This document shows, one piece after another, positions 42,517 to 51,489 of a DNA stretch of 64,000 nucleotides; position 1 is the stretch's first letter; every line of letters starts with the position of its first letter. This DNA comes from Fulvivirga ulvae (GTDB lineage Bacteria; Bacteroidota; Bacteroidia; Cytophagales; Cyclobacteriaceae), in NCBI RefSeq assembly GCF_021389975.1, contig NZ_CP089981.1, positions 3,869,501 through 3,933,500 of the forward strand, written 5' to 3'. The notes below the pieces were generated by a model, which was given only the letters and a program-made list of their open reading frames with translations, did not search any database and was not told the origin of the DNA. The position numbers and the translations under genes are program-made.

Positions 42517-43095
42517 TTATTGGGAAAGAATTTTTTGCTGCTCTTCAAGAAAACCGTCTGCAAAAAACTGGTATTTGTTCAGTATTGATTTTACAGCGTT
42601 GTTCACATCCCGGATGTCAGAAAAGTCAACTTTTCCATAGTAATCGGTGGCGTATCCCTGCCAGATGGATGACTTTTGTTTTCGGTCAAAGATTTGAATA
42701 AGCAATGTGCCTTCTTTCATGCCGATCTTCATTCGTTGATATTCCAAGTCACGGTCTTTCTTGGCCATCCAGTCTTCAATCTTAGGTTGGTTATAGCCTC
42801 TAAAATTTAAACTGTCTACGAAGACACGAAAGGAAAGTAGCAGATCCGGGCGGTTTGATTTCTTCTTGTATCCCAGGAATTTCATATGGGATTCTATGGC
42901 AGTGTAAATTGTGGAGCCACTTGTACTTAATAGTTCTGCATTTTCTCCTTGTATAAGGAAGTCGTAACTGTTGTATTTGTCAAATCTGCCTTTATAGCTG
43001 TAATCATATTCAACCGGTAGCTCCCGGTAAGAAAAACAGCCTGAGATTAAAACCAATAGCACTGTGGCGCAGGGAAGGAAGGTTCGTGCTTTCAT
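42517..43095 (-). CDS. DUF4136-like lipoprotein
   Basis: This is a 192-residue exported protein with a lipoprotein signal (MKARTFLPCATVLLVLISGC, Cys20). The mature part begins with YDYSYKGRFDKYNSYDFL, has IYTAIESHMKFLGYKKKSNR and PDLLLSFRVFVDS, and later LIQIFDRKQKSSIWQGYATD. This order matches DUF4136 proteins: small envelope lipoproteins of unknown role whose fold is thought to resemble LptE/LolB-like carriers. No operon partner is evident; purL lies 100 nt upstream of its start in the same direction. Confidence 0.8.
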   Translation of the reverse strand: MKARTFLPCATVLLVLISGCFSYRELPVEYDYSYKGRFDKYNSYDFLIQGENAELLSTSGSTIYTAIESHMKFLGYKKKSNRPDLLLSFRVFVDSLNFRGYNQPKIEDWMAKKDRDLEYQRMKIGMKEGTLLIQIFDRKQKSSIWQGYATDYYGKVDFSDIRDVNNAVKSILNKYQFFADGFLEEQQKILSQ

Positions 43096-43180
43096 AGACC
43101 ATTGAATTTATACCGTGTGTATACATATAAATATAATTCAAATGGTTTTGTTTTAATAGCAAACTATAATATTTTTATTG

Positions 43181-43210
43181 AAAGGTCGCTTCCACTACAA
43201 AGCGACCTTT
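43181..43210 (-). terminator. Hairpin at the purL stop codon
   Basis: AAAGGTCGCTT (43181-43191) and AAGCGACCTTT (43200-43210) form an 11-bp stem with an 8-nt loop containing the purL TAG. The tract after it on the minus strand is only moderately T-rich, so termination may be partial. Confidence 0.6.
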
Positions 43211-46200
43211 TCTTTTATCCAGTTCTTTGCATTTACAAACGCCTCAATCCATGGGCTTATTTCGTCATCTTTTCTGTTCTCAGGGTAGTGCGCCCAATTC
43301 CACGGATATAACGATCTTTCCAGGTGAGGCATTATGGCCAGATGCCGGCCATCTTTTGAGCTTAATGCTGCAGTAGAAAACCCTGAACCATTAGGATTGC
43401 CAGGGTACTCAGTATATGTGTATTTACTTACAATGTTGTAATGCGCTTCGCCTTCCGGTAAAATAAACTGCCCTTCTCCATGGGCAAGCCATACACCAAG
43501 CCGGGAGCCTTCCAGCGTGCTGAGCATTACAGAATTATTCTTTGCTATATCCAGGTTAATAAATGATGACTCAAACTTTCCTGAAGCATTGTGGTGCATT
43601 TTCGGGTGCTTCTCCATATCAGGATATAACAAGCCCAGCTCCATCATTAACTGACAGCCGTTACACACCCCCAGGCTGAGGGTGTCTTCCCTCTGATAAA
43701 AAGCATCAAGCGAATTCTTGGCTTTTTCGTTATATAGGAATGCCCCTGCCCAGCCTTTGGCAGAACCAAGTACATCGGAGTTGGAGAACCCTCCCACAAA
43801 AACGATGAAATTAACATCTGAAAGATCCTCCCGGCCAGATATAAGGTCAGTCATGTGTACGTCCTTAACGTCAAACCCTGCCAGGTGCATGGTCCATGCC
43901 ATCTCCCGGTCTCCGTTGACACCTTTCTCTCTGATAATGGCGGCCTTTAATCCGGAAGTTGATTTTCTGTTGATATCCAGGCCGTATTGAGAAAGTCTGC
44001 CGGTAAAGTTGGCAGGAAAGCTGTAGCTCAAAGGCTGGATCTTGTAGTTTTCGAAACGCCTGGTGGCGTGATGCTCTCCACTCTGACGCTTGTCCAGCAA
44101 GTATGAAGTTTTAAACCAGACATCTCTGAGTTTATCAATATCAAAAGTATGGCTCGCTTGCTGATGCTTAAGGACCAGTGCCCTCTGGTTTGAAAGAGCC
44201 CCTATTTTTACGCCTTTTATGCCAAATTGCTCTAAAACAGAAATAACTTCCTGAGCCTTTTCAACCTGGAGCAGCAACCCGGGATTTTCACTAAACAATA
44301 TCTTGATAATATCATTTTGGCGGATATCCGAAAGGTCTATGCTTAACCCGAGGTCTTTTGCAGGGAAGCACATTTCCAGCAAAGCCGTGATCATACCTCC
44401 GGCAGAAATATCATGGCCAGCCAAAACTTTGCCTTCATTGATCAGTTGCTGTACAGCTTTGAAACCTTTCGCAAAATAGTCAGCATCGGTAACGGTTGGA
44501 GCAGCATTGCCTATTTTATTAACCACCTGTGCAAAGGAGCTGCCGGCAAGTTTAAAGTCATCTTTCGACAGGTCTACATATACTATCGAAGAATCAATAT
44601 TTTTGAGGTCCGGACCGACCACTTTAGTTACGTCGGAAACTTCTCCTACTGCACTTATGATCACTGTTCCCGGAGAGTAAACTACATCGCCATTGGGGTA
44701 TTTTTGTGTCATTGACAATGAATCTTTTCCGGTAGGTATGTTGATGCCCAGTGCCCGCGCGAATTCACTTACGGCGTTAACAGCTTTGTACAGGCGGGCA
44801 TTCTCACCTTTGTTTTTAGCAGGCCACATCCAGTTGGCGCTTAGCGATACACCGGAAATGCCATGTGTAAGTGGCGCCCATATCAGGTTGGTGAGTGCCT
44901 CTGCAATGGAAAGTTTTGAACCAGCTTCAGGATCGGTCAGTGCAGATACCGGAGCGTGGCCGATAGAAGTTGCGATACCTTTCTTGCTTTTGTAATCCAT
45001 CATCATTACGGCTACATCATTCAGTGGTAGCTGTATAGGGCCGCAGGTCTGTTGCTTGGCTACTTTTCCCGTTACTGAGCGATCTACTTTATTGGTCAGC
45101 CAGTCCTTGCAGGCCACGGCCTCAAGTTGCAATACAGCTTCCAAATATGTCTGTATGTGACCCGTCTCGTAGCTTACCTCTTCAAAAGGAGCTGCTTCGG
45201 AGGTGTCTTCAATAATGGTTTTTGGAGATGAGCCAAACATGTGGGACAGATCCCAATCTATAGGGTTTTTACCTGTTTTCTTATTCTCAAATTTAAAATG
45301 TCCGTCACCGGTAACGTCACCTACCACATACATTGGTGAGCGCTCACGGTCGGCTACCTTTTGCAGGATTTCAATATCTTTTTTCTTCATTACCAGTCCC
45401 ATTCTTTCCTGAGACTCGTTGCCGGCTATCTCTTTGTCTGAAAGGGTAGGATCACCCACGGGTAATTTGTTGATATCTATCGTGCCACCAGTCTCTTCAA
45501 CAAGTTCGGAAAGACAGTTGAGGTGCCCACCAGCCCCATGATCGTGGATAGAAACTATAGGGTTTTCATCACTTTCTACCATGGCTCTGATGGCATTCAT
45601 AACCCTTTTTTGCATTTCCGGGTTGGATCGCTGAATGGCATTGAGCTCGATGGCATTGCCGTACTCCCCGGTTGCTACGGAAGAAACCGCACTGCCTCCC
45701 ATGCCGATACGATAGTTATCGCCTCCGAGAATTACAATGTCATCATTGGTCTGGGGCTTTTCTTTAATGCTGTCCTTTCTCTTGCCATAGCCAATGCCGC
45801 CGGCCATCATGATTACTTTGTCAAAACCAAACTTTTTGTTGTTCTCCTCATGCTCAAAGGTAAGTACACTACCGCTAATTAAAGGCTGGCCGAATTTGTT
45901 ACCGAAATCACTGGCACCATCCGATGCTTTGATGAGGATATCCATTGGAGTCTGGTACAACCACTTGCGAGGCTGCGTTTTATCTTCCCACTTTCTGTTG
46001 TTTTCGAGACGTGAGTAGGATGTCATATATACTGCGGTTCCCGCTAAAGGCAGGCTGCCTTTACCACCGGCAAGTCGGTCCCTGATCTCACCACCCGACC
46101 CTGTGGCAGCACCGTTGAATGGCTCAACTGTCGTGGGGAAGTTATGTGTTTCAGCTTTTAGGCTGATTACTGTTTCTACATCTTTGGTAGTAAAGTAATC

Positions 46201-46890
46201 AGGCTTATCCTGGGTTTTTGGAGCAAATTGCTCGGCTACAGGCCCCTGGATAAAGGCCACATTATCTTTATATGCAGAAACCAGGAAATTAGGGTGCTCT
46301 TCGGAAGTTTTCTTTATCAGCTTAAATAAAGAAGAAGGCATCTCCTTTCCATCTATTATAAAAGTACCGTTAAATATTTTGTGTCGACAGTGTTCGGAGT
46401 TTACCTGTGAGAATCCAAATACCTCACTGTCTGTTAGCTTTCTTCCTAGTTTTTTGCTCACTCCATTTAAATAATCCACCTCTTCCTGGCTCAATGCAAG
46501 GCCTTCAGCTTCGTTATAGGCAGCTATATCCTCTATTTCCAGAACTGACTCAGGTTGCCTTTCTATGGTGAAAAGGTGCTGATCCAACCCGGGATATATT
46601 ACTTCCAGCATTGGATCGTGACTTTCGTCTATGGATAAAACTTTCTGAAACTGCTCAATGCGTACAATTCCACTGATCCCCATGTTTTGAGTAATCTCCA
46701 CTGCATTAGTGCTCCATGGAGTTATCATCTCTTTTCTTGGGCCAATGTATGAGCCCGAAAGTGTAGCCTCATTAATCAGGCGTGCATTACCAAATAGCCA
46801 TTCAAGCTTTTGAATATCAGTATCATTAAGATCTTTTGAAAGGCCTACTGCGTAAGCATTTTGATCTTGATCGAGAAAAAATTTGATCAT
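43195..46890 (-). CDS. purL: Phosphoribosylformylglycinamidine synthase, large single-chain form
   Basis: PurL performs the fourth step of purine synthesis, converting FGAR to FGAM with glutamine and ATP. The 1231-residue chain combines the N-terminal PurS-like part, two PurM/AIRS-like halves (SEVFGFSQVNSEHCRHKIFN with the catalytic His, AETHNFPTTVEPFNGAATG) and a C-terminal class I glutamine amidotransferase with Cys1076 (GVCNGCQLMMELG) and His-Glu in MPHLERS. This is the proteobacterial-type fused enzyme, not the PurS/Q/L complex. It is monocistronic with its own promoter. Confidence 0.97.
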   Translation of the reverse strand: MIKFFLDQDQNAYAVGLSKDLNDTDIQKLEWLFGNARLINEATLSGSYIGPRKEMITPWSTNAVEITQNMGISGIVRIEQFQKVLSIDESHDPMLEVIYPGLDQHLFTIERQPESVLEIEDIAAYNEAEGLALSQEEVDYLNGVSKKLGRKLTDSEVFGFSQVNSEHCRHKIFNGTFIIDGKEMPSSLFKLIKKTSEEHPNFLVSAYKDNVAFIQGPVAEQFAPKTQDKPDYFTTKDVETVISLKAETHNFPTTVEPFNGAATGSGGEIRDRLAGGKGSLPLAGTAVYMTSYSRLENNRKWEDKTQPRKWLYQTPMDILIKASDGASDFGNKFGQPLISGSVLTFEHEENNKKFGFDKVIMMAGGIGYGKRKDSIKEKPQTNDDIVILGGDNYRIGMGGSAVSSVATGEYGNAIELNAIQRSNPEMQKRVMNAIRAMVESDENPIVSIHDHGAGGHLNCLSELVEETGGTIDINKLPVGDPTLSDKEIAGNESQERMGLVMKKKDIEILQKVADRERSPMYVVGDVTGDGHFKFENKKTGKNPIDWDLSHMFGSSPKTIIEDTSEAAPFEEVSYETGHIQTYLEAVLQLEAVACKDWLTNKVDRSVTGKVAKQQTCGPIQLPLNDVAVMMMDYKSKKGIATSIGHAPVSALTDPEAGSKLSIAEALTNLIWAPLTHGISGVSLSANWMWPAKNKGENARLYKAVNAVSEFARALGINIPTGKDSLSMTQKYPNGDVVYSPGTVIISAVGEVSDVTKVVGPDLKNIDSSIVYVDLSKDDFKLAGSSFAQVVNKIGNAAPTVTDADYFAKGFKAVQQLINEGKVLAGHDISAGGMITALLEMCFPAKDLGLSIDLSDIRQNDIIKILFSENPGLLLQVEKAQEVISVLEQFGIKGVKIGALSNQRALVLKHQQASHTFDIDKLRDVWFKTSYLLDKRQSGEHHATRRFENYKIQPLSYSFPANFTGRLSQYGLDINRKSTSGLKAAIIREKGVNGDREMAWTMHLAGFDVKDVHMTDLISGREDLSDVNFIVFVGGFSNSDVLGSAKGWAGAFLYNEKAKNSLDAFYQREDTLSLGVCNGCQLMMELGLLYPDMEKHPKMHHNASGKFESSFINLDIAKNNSVMLSTLEGSRLGVWLAHGEGQFILPEGEAHYNIVSKYTYTEYPGNPNGSGFSTAALSSKDGRHLAIMPHLERSLYPWNWAHYPENRKDDEISPWIEAFVNAKNWIKEKVAL

Positions 46891-46927
46891 TAAATTGAAG
46901 GTTTGGGAGTAGTCAATTTTTCCACCG

Positions 46928-46959
46928 CAAAAGTAGGTAAACCTTACTCAATTAACAAT
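46928..46959 (-). promoter_or_regulatory. purL promoter
   Basis: Read on the minus strand: ATTG (46959-46956), a 20-nt spacer, TACTTTTG (46935-46928), fitting the -33/-7 pattern. The start point would be near 46921, about 30 nt before the ATG. I see no PurR-type or guanine/PRPP riboswitch-like structure in the short leader. Confidence 0.5.
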
Positions 46960-47122
46960 GTAATTTTTGGTATGAAGTTGTATAACCGGTATAAAAAGAA
47001 CAGTGATAGTTAAAGGATGACTCGTTGATTTTAGGGTACGACTGATGCTGATGAGTTTTTAGAATTTTTTATTTTTCACGATTATTGGGTATTATTCTGT
47101 TTTAAATAAATAATTTAACGTC

Positions 47123-47488
47123 TTGAATACAAGAGTCAGGAACAAGCTAATACAGTTAGCCAGGACAAACGCCAGTCCGATTTCGTACCGCAGATTGGTA
47201 AATACAGCCGAATTAGGTTTAAATCTGGATATAAAGCACGAGAAACAGTTGCTGGGCACTATACTCGATGAAGTATCCACTGAAGAACATGAAGAGGGGC
47301 GCCCTCTGCTTAGTGCATTGGTACAGAATAAGAAGAATGGGCAGGGTGACCGTTTTTATAAACTTGCAGAATCTCTCGGGTATGGAGATTGGAAAGAACT
47401 TAAAAATGACAAAGACTTTAAACATCAGCATATAGTTAAATGTCGGGAATTCTGGCAAAATGAAGGGAATTACACCAGGTACTTTTAG
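47123..47488 (+). CDS. Conserved-looking small protein of unknown function (121 residues)
   Basis: This is a basic, soluble 121-residue protein starting at TTG (47123). It has an N-terminal helical segment (TRVRNKLIQLARTNASPISY), then a motif I have seen in small stand-alone proteins of many bacteria: LLGTILDEVSTEEHEEGRPL, then LSALVQNKKNGQGDRFYKLA and ESLGYGDW. The tail is rich in Lys and His (KNDKDFKHQHIVKCREFW). There are no membrane segments or known catalytic residues. The GRPLLSALV...FYKLAESLG core suggests a conserved fold, possibly nucleic-acid associated, but I cannot name a function. It stands alone between purL and a convergent hydrolase gene. Confidence 0.7.
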   Translation: MNTRVRNKLIQLARTNASPISYRRLVNTAELGLNLDIKHEKQLLGTILDEVSTEEHEEGRPLLSALVQNKKNGQGDRFYKLAESLGYGDWKELKNDKDFKHQHIVKCREFWQNEGNYTRYF

Positions 47489-47511
47489 CATTTGTTCCTG
47501 TAAGGCAAAAT

Positions 47512-48318
47512 TTATTTGATGCCTTTTAGATGTTCTGCTACCTTTTCGATCAGTTTATTATGTCCGCTTGTGGCTATGTGGAGTTTATAATCTTTCACAT
47601 GTCTTAAGAGTTTCTGCATGCCTTTTTTAGTGATTATTTTATCATGAGTGCCCAGGAACATTTGAAGGTCAATGCTATGGTCATTAATGATAGAACCTAT
47701 TTTTTTCATGTTGAAACTAAGCTCTTTGAATACCACCCATGCATAATAGACTCTTCTGCGTTTTTTTCGGGTGTTCATTTGGCTGGACGCAAATTTTAAT
47801 ATCCCCTTTTCAACCAGCCCGGCTTTTTTTGCCAGGTTAATGAGGTTAAAAAACCTGTGTGGTTTCACAATCATGCTTTTAAAGTAAGTCTTAAAAAGCA
47901 CTGGATAGGTGGCGAGGCTGTACCATGTATTGGTTTTTATGCCATCCGGGGCCAGAAATATTACTTTCTTAACACGTTCAGGGTGTGCTTCCAAAGTAGC
48001 AAGCACGAACTTACCACCCAGACTAAAGCCACAAAGGGAACAACTGTCGATCTGATGGATCTTCATGAATTCATGGATGAAATCTTTCCAGAAAACCTTC
48101 GTCATGGGACTGTCGAGTTTGCTCCAGTAACTTTTTCCGTGATAGAACAGATCAAAACTGTATATAGTATATTCATTAGCCATGACATCTGCCAAAGGCT
48201 CAAAATCTGACCCTGATTGACCAAATCCGTGGAAAGCAAGAAGTACCTTATCTCCAACCCCGTATCTGTAATAGTGGATCTGATGGCTTTGGAATTGTAT
48301 GGTAGCGGATGTTGGCAT
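47512..48318 (-). CDS. Alpha/beta hydrolase
   Basis: This is a 268-residue alpha/beta-fold hydrolase. The oxyanion-hole motif is FHGFGQSGSDF (about 29-39) and the nucleophile elbow is CGFSLGGKF with Ser99. The acid is probably the Asp in LGTHDKII and the base the His in TSGHNKLIE near the C-terminus. There is no signal peptide, so it is cytoplasmic. A basic stretch NTRKKRRRVYYAW (about 184-196) lies in the cap region. Substrate is unknown; esterase, lactonase or acyl-hydrolase activity are all possible. It is divergent from the ECF sigma gene at 48394. Confidence 0.88.
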   Translation of the reverse strand: MPTSATIQFQSHQIHYYRYGVGDKVLLAFHGFGQSGSDFEPLADVMANEYTIYSFDLFYHGKSYWSKLDSPMTKVFWKDFIHEFMKIHQIDSCSLCGFSLGGKFVLATLEAHPERVKKVIFLAPDGIKTNTWYSLATYPVLFKTYFKSMIVKPHRFFNLINLAKKAGLVEKGILKFASSQMNTRKKRRRVYYAWVVFKELSFNMKKIGSIINDHSIDLQMFLGTHDKIITKKGMQKLLRHVKDYKLHIATSGHNKLIEKVAEHLKGIK

Positions 48319-48393
48319 TTATTATTCGTAACTTTTAAAATAATTCTAAACATATAAAATATTTTCGTTAGTCATCCGACTATACCCAGAGAG

Positions 48394-48975
48394 ATGGCAA
48401 ACGATACAATAATATCACTAAAATTATCCATGGTAAAAAAGCAGGAGGAAACCATAAGGAAGGAAAAAGGGCGACTCCTTAATTTTATCCGTACCAGGGT
48501 TAATAGCCTGGAGGATGCCGAGGATATCCTGCAGGATGTACTGTTGCAGTTTGTCAATGGGTATGGTGCTATAGATTCCATAGAGAAGGCCACTTCATGG
48601 TTGTTCAGCGTTGCCAGGCATAAAATAATAGACTCATACAGAAGGCAAAAAGTGAGGTCGAATACAATTAATCTGAGCGAAACAACCTCTGGTGATGATG
48701 ACCAGCCACTGATGCTTAGCGATATTTTGCCTGATCTCGGGCAGGCTCCTGAGGAGCTTCATTTTCGCGAAATAATATGGGAACAGGTAACTCAGGCGTT
48801 GGACGACCTCCCAGCTGATCAGCGTGAGATTTTCATAAAACATGAGTTTGAAGATATAAGCTTTAAAGAGTTGTCTGAAGAATACGGACTGCCGGTAAAT
48901 ACATTAATATCCAGAAAGAGATATGCAGTACTGGCATTGAGGAAAAAATTAGAGGCATTGTATAACGAAATTTAA
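48394..48975 (+). CDS. ECF-type RNA polymerase sigma factor
   Basis: This 193-residue sigma factor has region 2 at about 20-90 (LNFIRTRVNSLEDAEDILQD, VLLQFVNGYGAIDS, ATSWLFSVARHKIIDSYRRQ) and region 4 at about 130-185 (ALDDLPADQREIFIKHEFED, ISFKELSEEYGLPVNTLISR). The gene for a small His/Lys-rich membrane protein starts 2 nt later and is the best candidate for its anti-sigma. The efflux operon downstream (from 49478) could be a target. No FecR or SusC partner is present, so this is a different ECF group from the one at 4900. Confidence 0.92.
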   Translation: MANDTIISLKLSMVKKQEETIRKEKGRLLNFIRTRVNSLEDAEDILQDVLLQFVNGYGAIDSIEKATSWLFSVARHKIIDSYRRQKVRSNTINLSETTSGDDDQPLMLSDILPDLGQAPEELHFREIIWEQVTQALDDLPADQREIFIKHEFEDISFKELSEEYGLPVNTLISRKRYAVLALRKKLEALYNEI

Positions 48976-48977
48976 AA

Positions 48978-49331
48978 ATGAATTACAGGAAAAAAGGAAA
49001 GAAGGTGGTGCTGGTACTACTGATAGTAACAGTAGTGGGCGCAGCAATCGGGCTGGTGGTGATGTCATTGTGGAACTGGCTTGTGCCTGATCTGTTTAAC
49101 GGGCCGCATATAACATTCTGGCAGGCACTTGGTTTGTTTTTGCTCTCCAAGTTGTTTTTTGGTATTACAGGAAAAAAAGGCGGCCAGCATTGGAAACATA
49201 AGTGGAAGCACAAAATGGCCACTATGTCGCCCGAAGAAAGGGAAAAATTTAAGGAAAGGTTTATGTGTAAATGGGATAAATCGCCGGCGCCCGCCCCGGA
49301 AAAAGTCTCTGAACAGCCCCAAAAACGGTAA
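48978..49331 (+). CDS. Small membrane protein paired with ECF sigma (possible anti-sigma)
   Basis: This 117-residue protein has two hydrophobic helices (about 8-32, VVLVLLIVTVVGAAIGLVVM; and about 48-62, QALGLFLLSKLFFGI). A soluble tail follows with an unusual HWKHKWKHKM stretch and MSPEEREKFKERFMCKWDK, the last resembling the helical metal- or stress-sensing region of Spy/CpxP-like proteins. The end is Pro/Glu/Lys-rich. Its 2-nt spacing from the sigma gene suggests a membrane partner controlling the sigma factor, with histidines that could bind metal. No classical zinc-type anti-sigma motif is visible, so this is inference. Confidence 0.75.
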   Translation: MNYRKKGKKVVLVLLIVTVVGAAIGLVVMSLWNWLVPDLFNGPHITFWQALGLFLLSKLFFGITGKKGGQHWKHKWKHKMATMSPEEREKFKERFMCKWDKSPAPAPEKVSEQPQKR

Positions 49332-49477
49332 CAGGGGCATGTTTAAATAAAAAAACATTTTTTTGAAATTATAAGTAACCTGTTTGGTGTCAATTCGTTA
49401 GACCCATAGAAAACTCAGGAAACTTTGAGGATACAAATAGTTTCCATAGTTTTGAGGCTTCAAAAAATGGAATAACA

Positions 49478-50110
49478 GTGGACATTAAAACAAAAATAAT
49501 TGACGGCGCCGGAGAGTTGTTTACCAGGTATGGTGTACGGAGTGTGTCTATGGATGATATAGCCCGTCAGTTGTCTATTTCGAAGAAAACTATTTATCAA
49601 TATTTCAAAGACAAGGATGAGATAGTGACTAAGGCAGTAAAGGCCAGGATAGATTTTGAAAAAGAAGAGTACGATGAGATTTTTGGTTCATCGCATGATG
49701 CGGTGGAAGAGTTATCAAAGGTCTGCAAGTGTATAAGAAAGGACTTTCATGAAATGAACCCCTCTTTGCTTTTTGATTTACAGAAGTATCATCCGCAAGC
49801 ATGGAAGGTCTGGCTTGATTTCAAAAATGAACATATGCGCGACTCAATAGTAACAAACCTTAAACGGGGAATTGAAGAAGGGTATTTCCGAAAAGAAATT
49901 GACCCTGAGTTTATGGCAATTCTCAGAGTGGAGCAGGTACAGCTGGCCTTTGATAATCTGGTATTTCCTTCAGACAAATTTAACCTGAAGGAGACTCAGA
50001 TGAAATTACTGGATCATTATGTACACGGCATCGTTACCGAAAAGGGTAGAAAACTTTACATGAAATATCAGGAAAAAGAAAAAACTTTAAATCAAACCAG
50101 TAACAACTAA
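49478..50110 (+). CDS. TetR-family transcriptional regulator of the efflux operon
   Basis: This is a 210-residue TetR regulator. The N-terminal HTH (about 1-50) reads GAGELFTRYGVRSVSMDDIA, RQLSISKKTIYQYFKDKDEI. The C-terminal ligand domain is variable, as usual. It begins at GTG 49478, and its stop overlaps the TolC start by 1 nt. It is therefore the first gene of the TolC-adaptor-RND operon and probably autorepresses it until a toxic ligand binds. The 146-bp upstream gap should hold its operator; I could not identify a clear palindrome. Confidence 0.93.
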   Translation: MDIKTKIIDGAGELFTRYGVRSVSMDDIARQLSISKKTIYQYFKDKDEIVTKAVKARIDFEKEEYDEIFGSSHDAVEELSKVCKCIRKDFHEMNPSLLFDLQKYHPQAWKVWLDFKNEHMRDSIVTNLKRGIEEGYFRKEIDPEFMAILRVEQVQLAFDNLVFPSDKFNLKETQMKLLDHYVHGIVTEKGRKLYMKYQEKEKTLNQTSNN

Positions 50111-51459
50111 TGAAGTTTAAGATCAGCTTAGTTTTAGGATTTGTATTGTTGACAGGAGCAGCAACAGCACAGCAGGAGGGAGCTAAGGGCCTTTCATTAC
50201 AAGAGTGTATAGAATATGCTCTTAATAACAATCAGGATGTAATAAACGCGGCATATGAAAAAGAGATAGCGCAAACCCAGGTGGGAGAAACGCTGAGCAG
50301 AGGTTTGCCGCAGGTAAATATAGATGCGGGGATCAACTACAATTTTGAGCCGCAGAAGTCTTTGCTGGATGCCAGTACTTTTGACCCCAGTGTTCCTGAA
50401 GGTCAGGAAGTAGAGCTTTCTTTTCAGCAAAAATATGATGGTAACGTTGCACTTTCTGTTCGTCAGTTAATTTTCGACGGTTCATTCTTCGTGGGATTAC
50501 AGGCTTCAAAAACATATAAGGAGCTATCTACCAAGGAGCACATCAAAACTCAAATTGATGTTGTGGAGGCGGTGTCAAAAGCGTACTACAATGTGCTGGT
50601 CACAGAAGAGCAGTTTGAGCTGCTGCAGGTGAATTTAGCCAGGCTCGATACATTGCTCAATGAAACGCAAATCATGTATGATAATGGTTTTGCAGAGAAG
50701 ATTGATGTAAGTAGGTTAAAAGTACAACACAATAACCTTAAGGTGCAGGTTGAAAATACTGAAAAACTACTTACAGTAAACCGCGATTTGCTGAAGTTCC
50801 AGATGGGAATGCCCATTACTGAGACAATTGCGCTGACAGATCAGCTTGAGGAGGTTGTATTTACAGAACCCACTTTGGATAGTGAAGGTTTTAACTATAC
50901 AGAGCGGATAGAATATTCGCAGCTCCAAACCAATATGGCCCTGGCCAATCTTGATCTTAAAAATAACAAAGTACAGTATATACCTACGTTATATGCAAAC
51001 TTTAACTATGGTTATAATACTCAAACCAGTGAATCAAGCCAGCTATTCGAGACAAACAGGTGGCTGAACTTCGGAACTGCAGGGCTTTCATTGAATATTC
51101 CCGTATTTGATGGTTTCCTGAAGAGCAACAGGATCCAAAAAAACAAGATCCAGATCAGGCAAATCGAAAAATCATTTGAGCAGATGGAAAATAGCATTGA
51201 TCTTCAAATCAATCAGACGAAGATCAATATGGTAAATTCACTGGAGCAGATGAAGGCTCAGAGGGAAAACATGGAACTGGCTGAGGAGATATATAATGTA
51301 ACCAAAATTAAATACCAGGAGGGAGTGGGCTCCAACTTTGAGGTGGTCGAAGCCGACGCTGATTATAAGGAGGCACAAACAAACTATTATAATGCTCTTT
51401 ATGATGCATTGGTTGCCAAAGTGGAGCTTGAAAAAGCATATGGTACTTTACTTAAATAA
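50110..51459 (+). CDS. TolC-family outer-membrane efflux channel
   Basis: This is a 449-residue outer-membrane factor for tripartite efflux. The signal peptide (about 1-20, ending ATAQQ) is followed by the typical start LSLQECIEYALNNNQDVINA. Two structurally repeated halves each hold long coiled-coil helices (about 130-215 and 335-415, for example LEQMKAQRENMELAEEIYNV) with beta-strand segments between. It forms the exit duct for the adaptor and RND pump encoded next (gaps of 12-30 nt). Length is typical for Bacteroidota members. Confidence 0.95.
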   Translation: MKFKISLVLGFVLLTGAATAQQEGAKGLSLQECIEYALNNNQDVINAAYEKEIAQTQVGETLSRGLPQVNIDAGINYNFEPQKSLLDASTFDPSVPEGQEVELSFQQKYDGNVALSVRQLIFDGSFFVGLQASKTYKELSTKEHIKTQIDVVEAVSKAYYNVLVTEEQFELLQVNLARLDTLLNETQIMYDNGFAEKIDVSRLKVQHNNLKVQVENTEKLLTVNRDLLKFQMGMPITETIALTDQLEEVVFTEPTLDSEGFNYTERIEYSQLQTNMALANLDLKNNKVQYIPTLYANFNYGYNTQTSESSQLFETNRWLNFGTAGLSLNIPVFDGFLKSNRIQKNKIQIRQIEKSFEQMENSIDLQINQTKINMVNSLEQMKAQRENMELAEEIYNVTKIKYQEGVGSNFEVVEADADYKEAQTNYYNALYDALVAKVELEKAYGTLLK

Positions 51460-51489
51460 GAAACTTCGAGATTGAATTTCAATACTACT

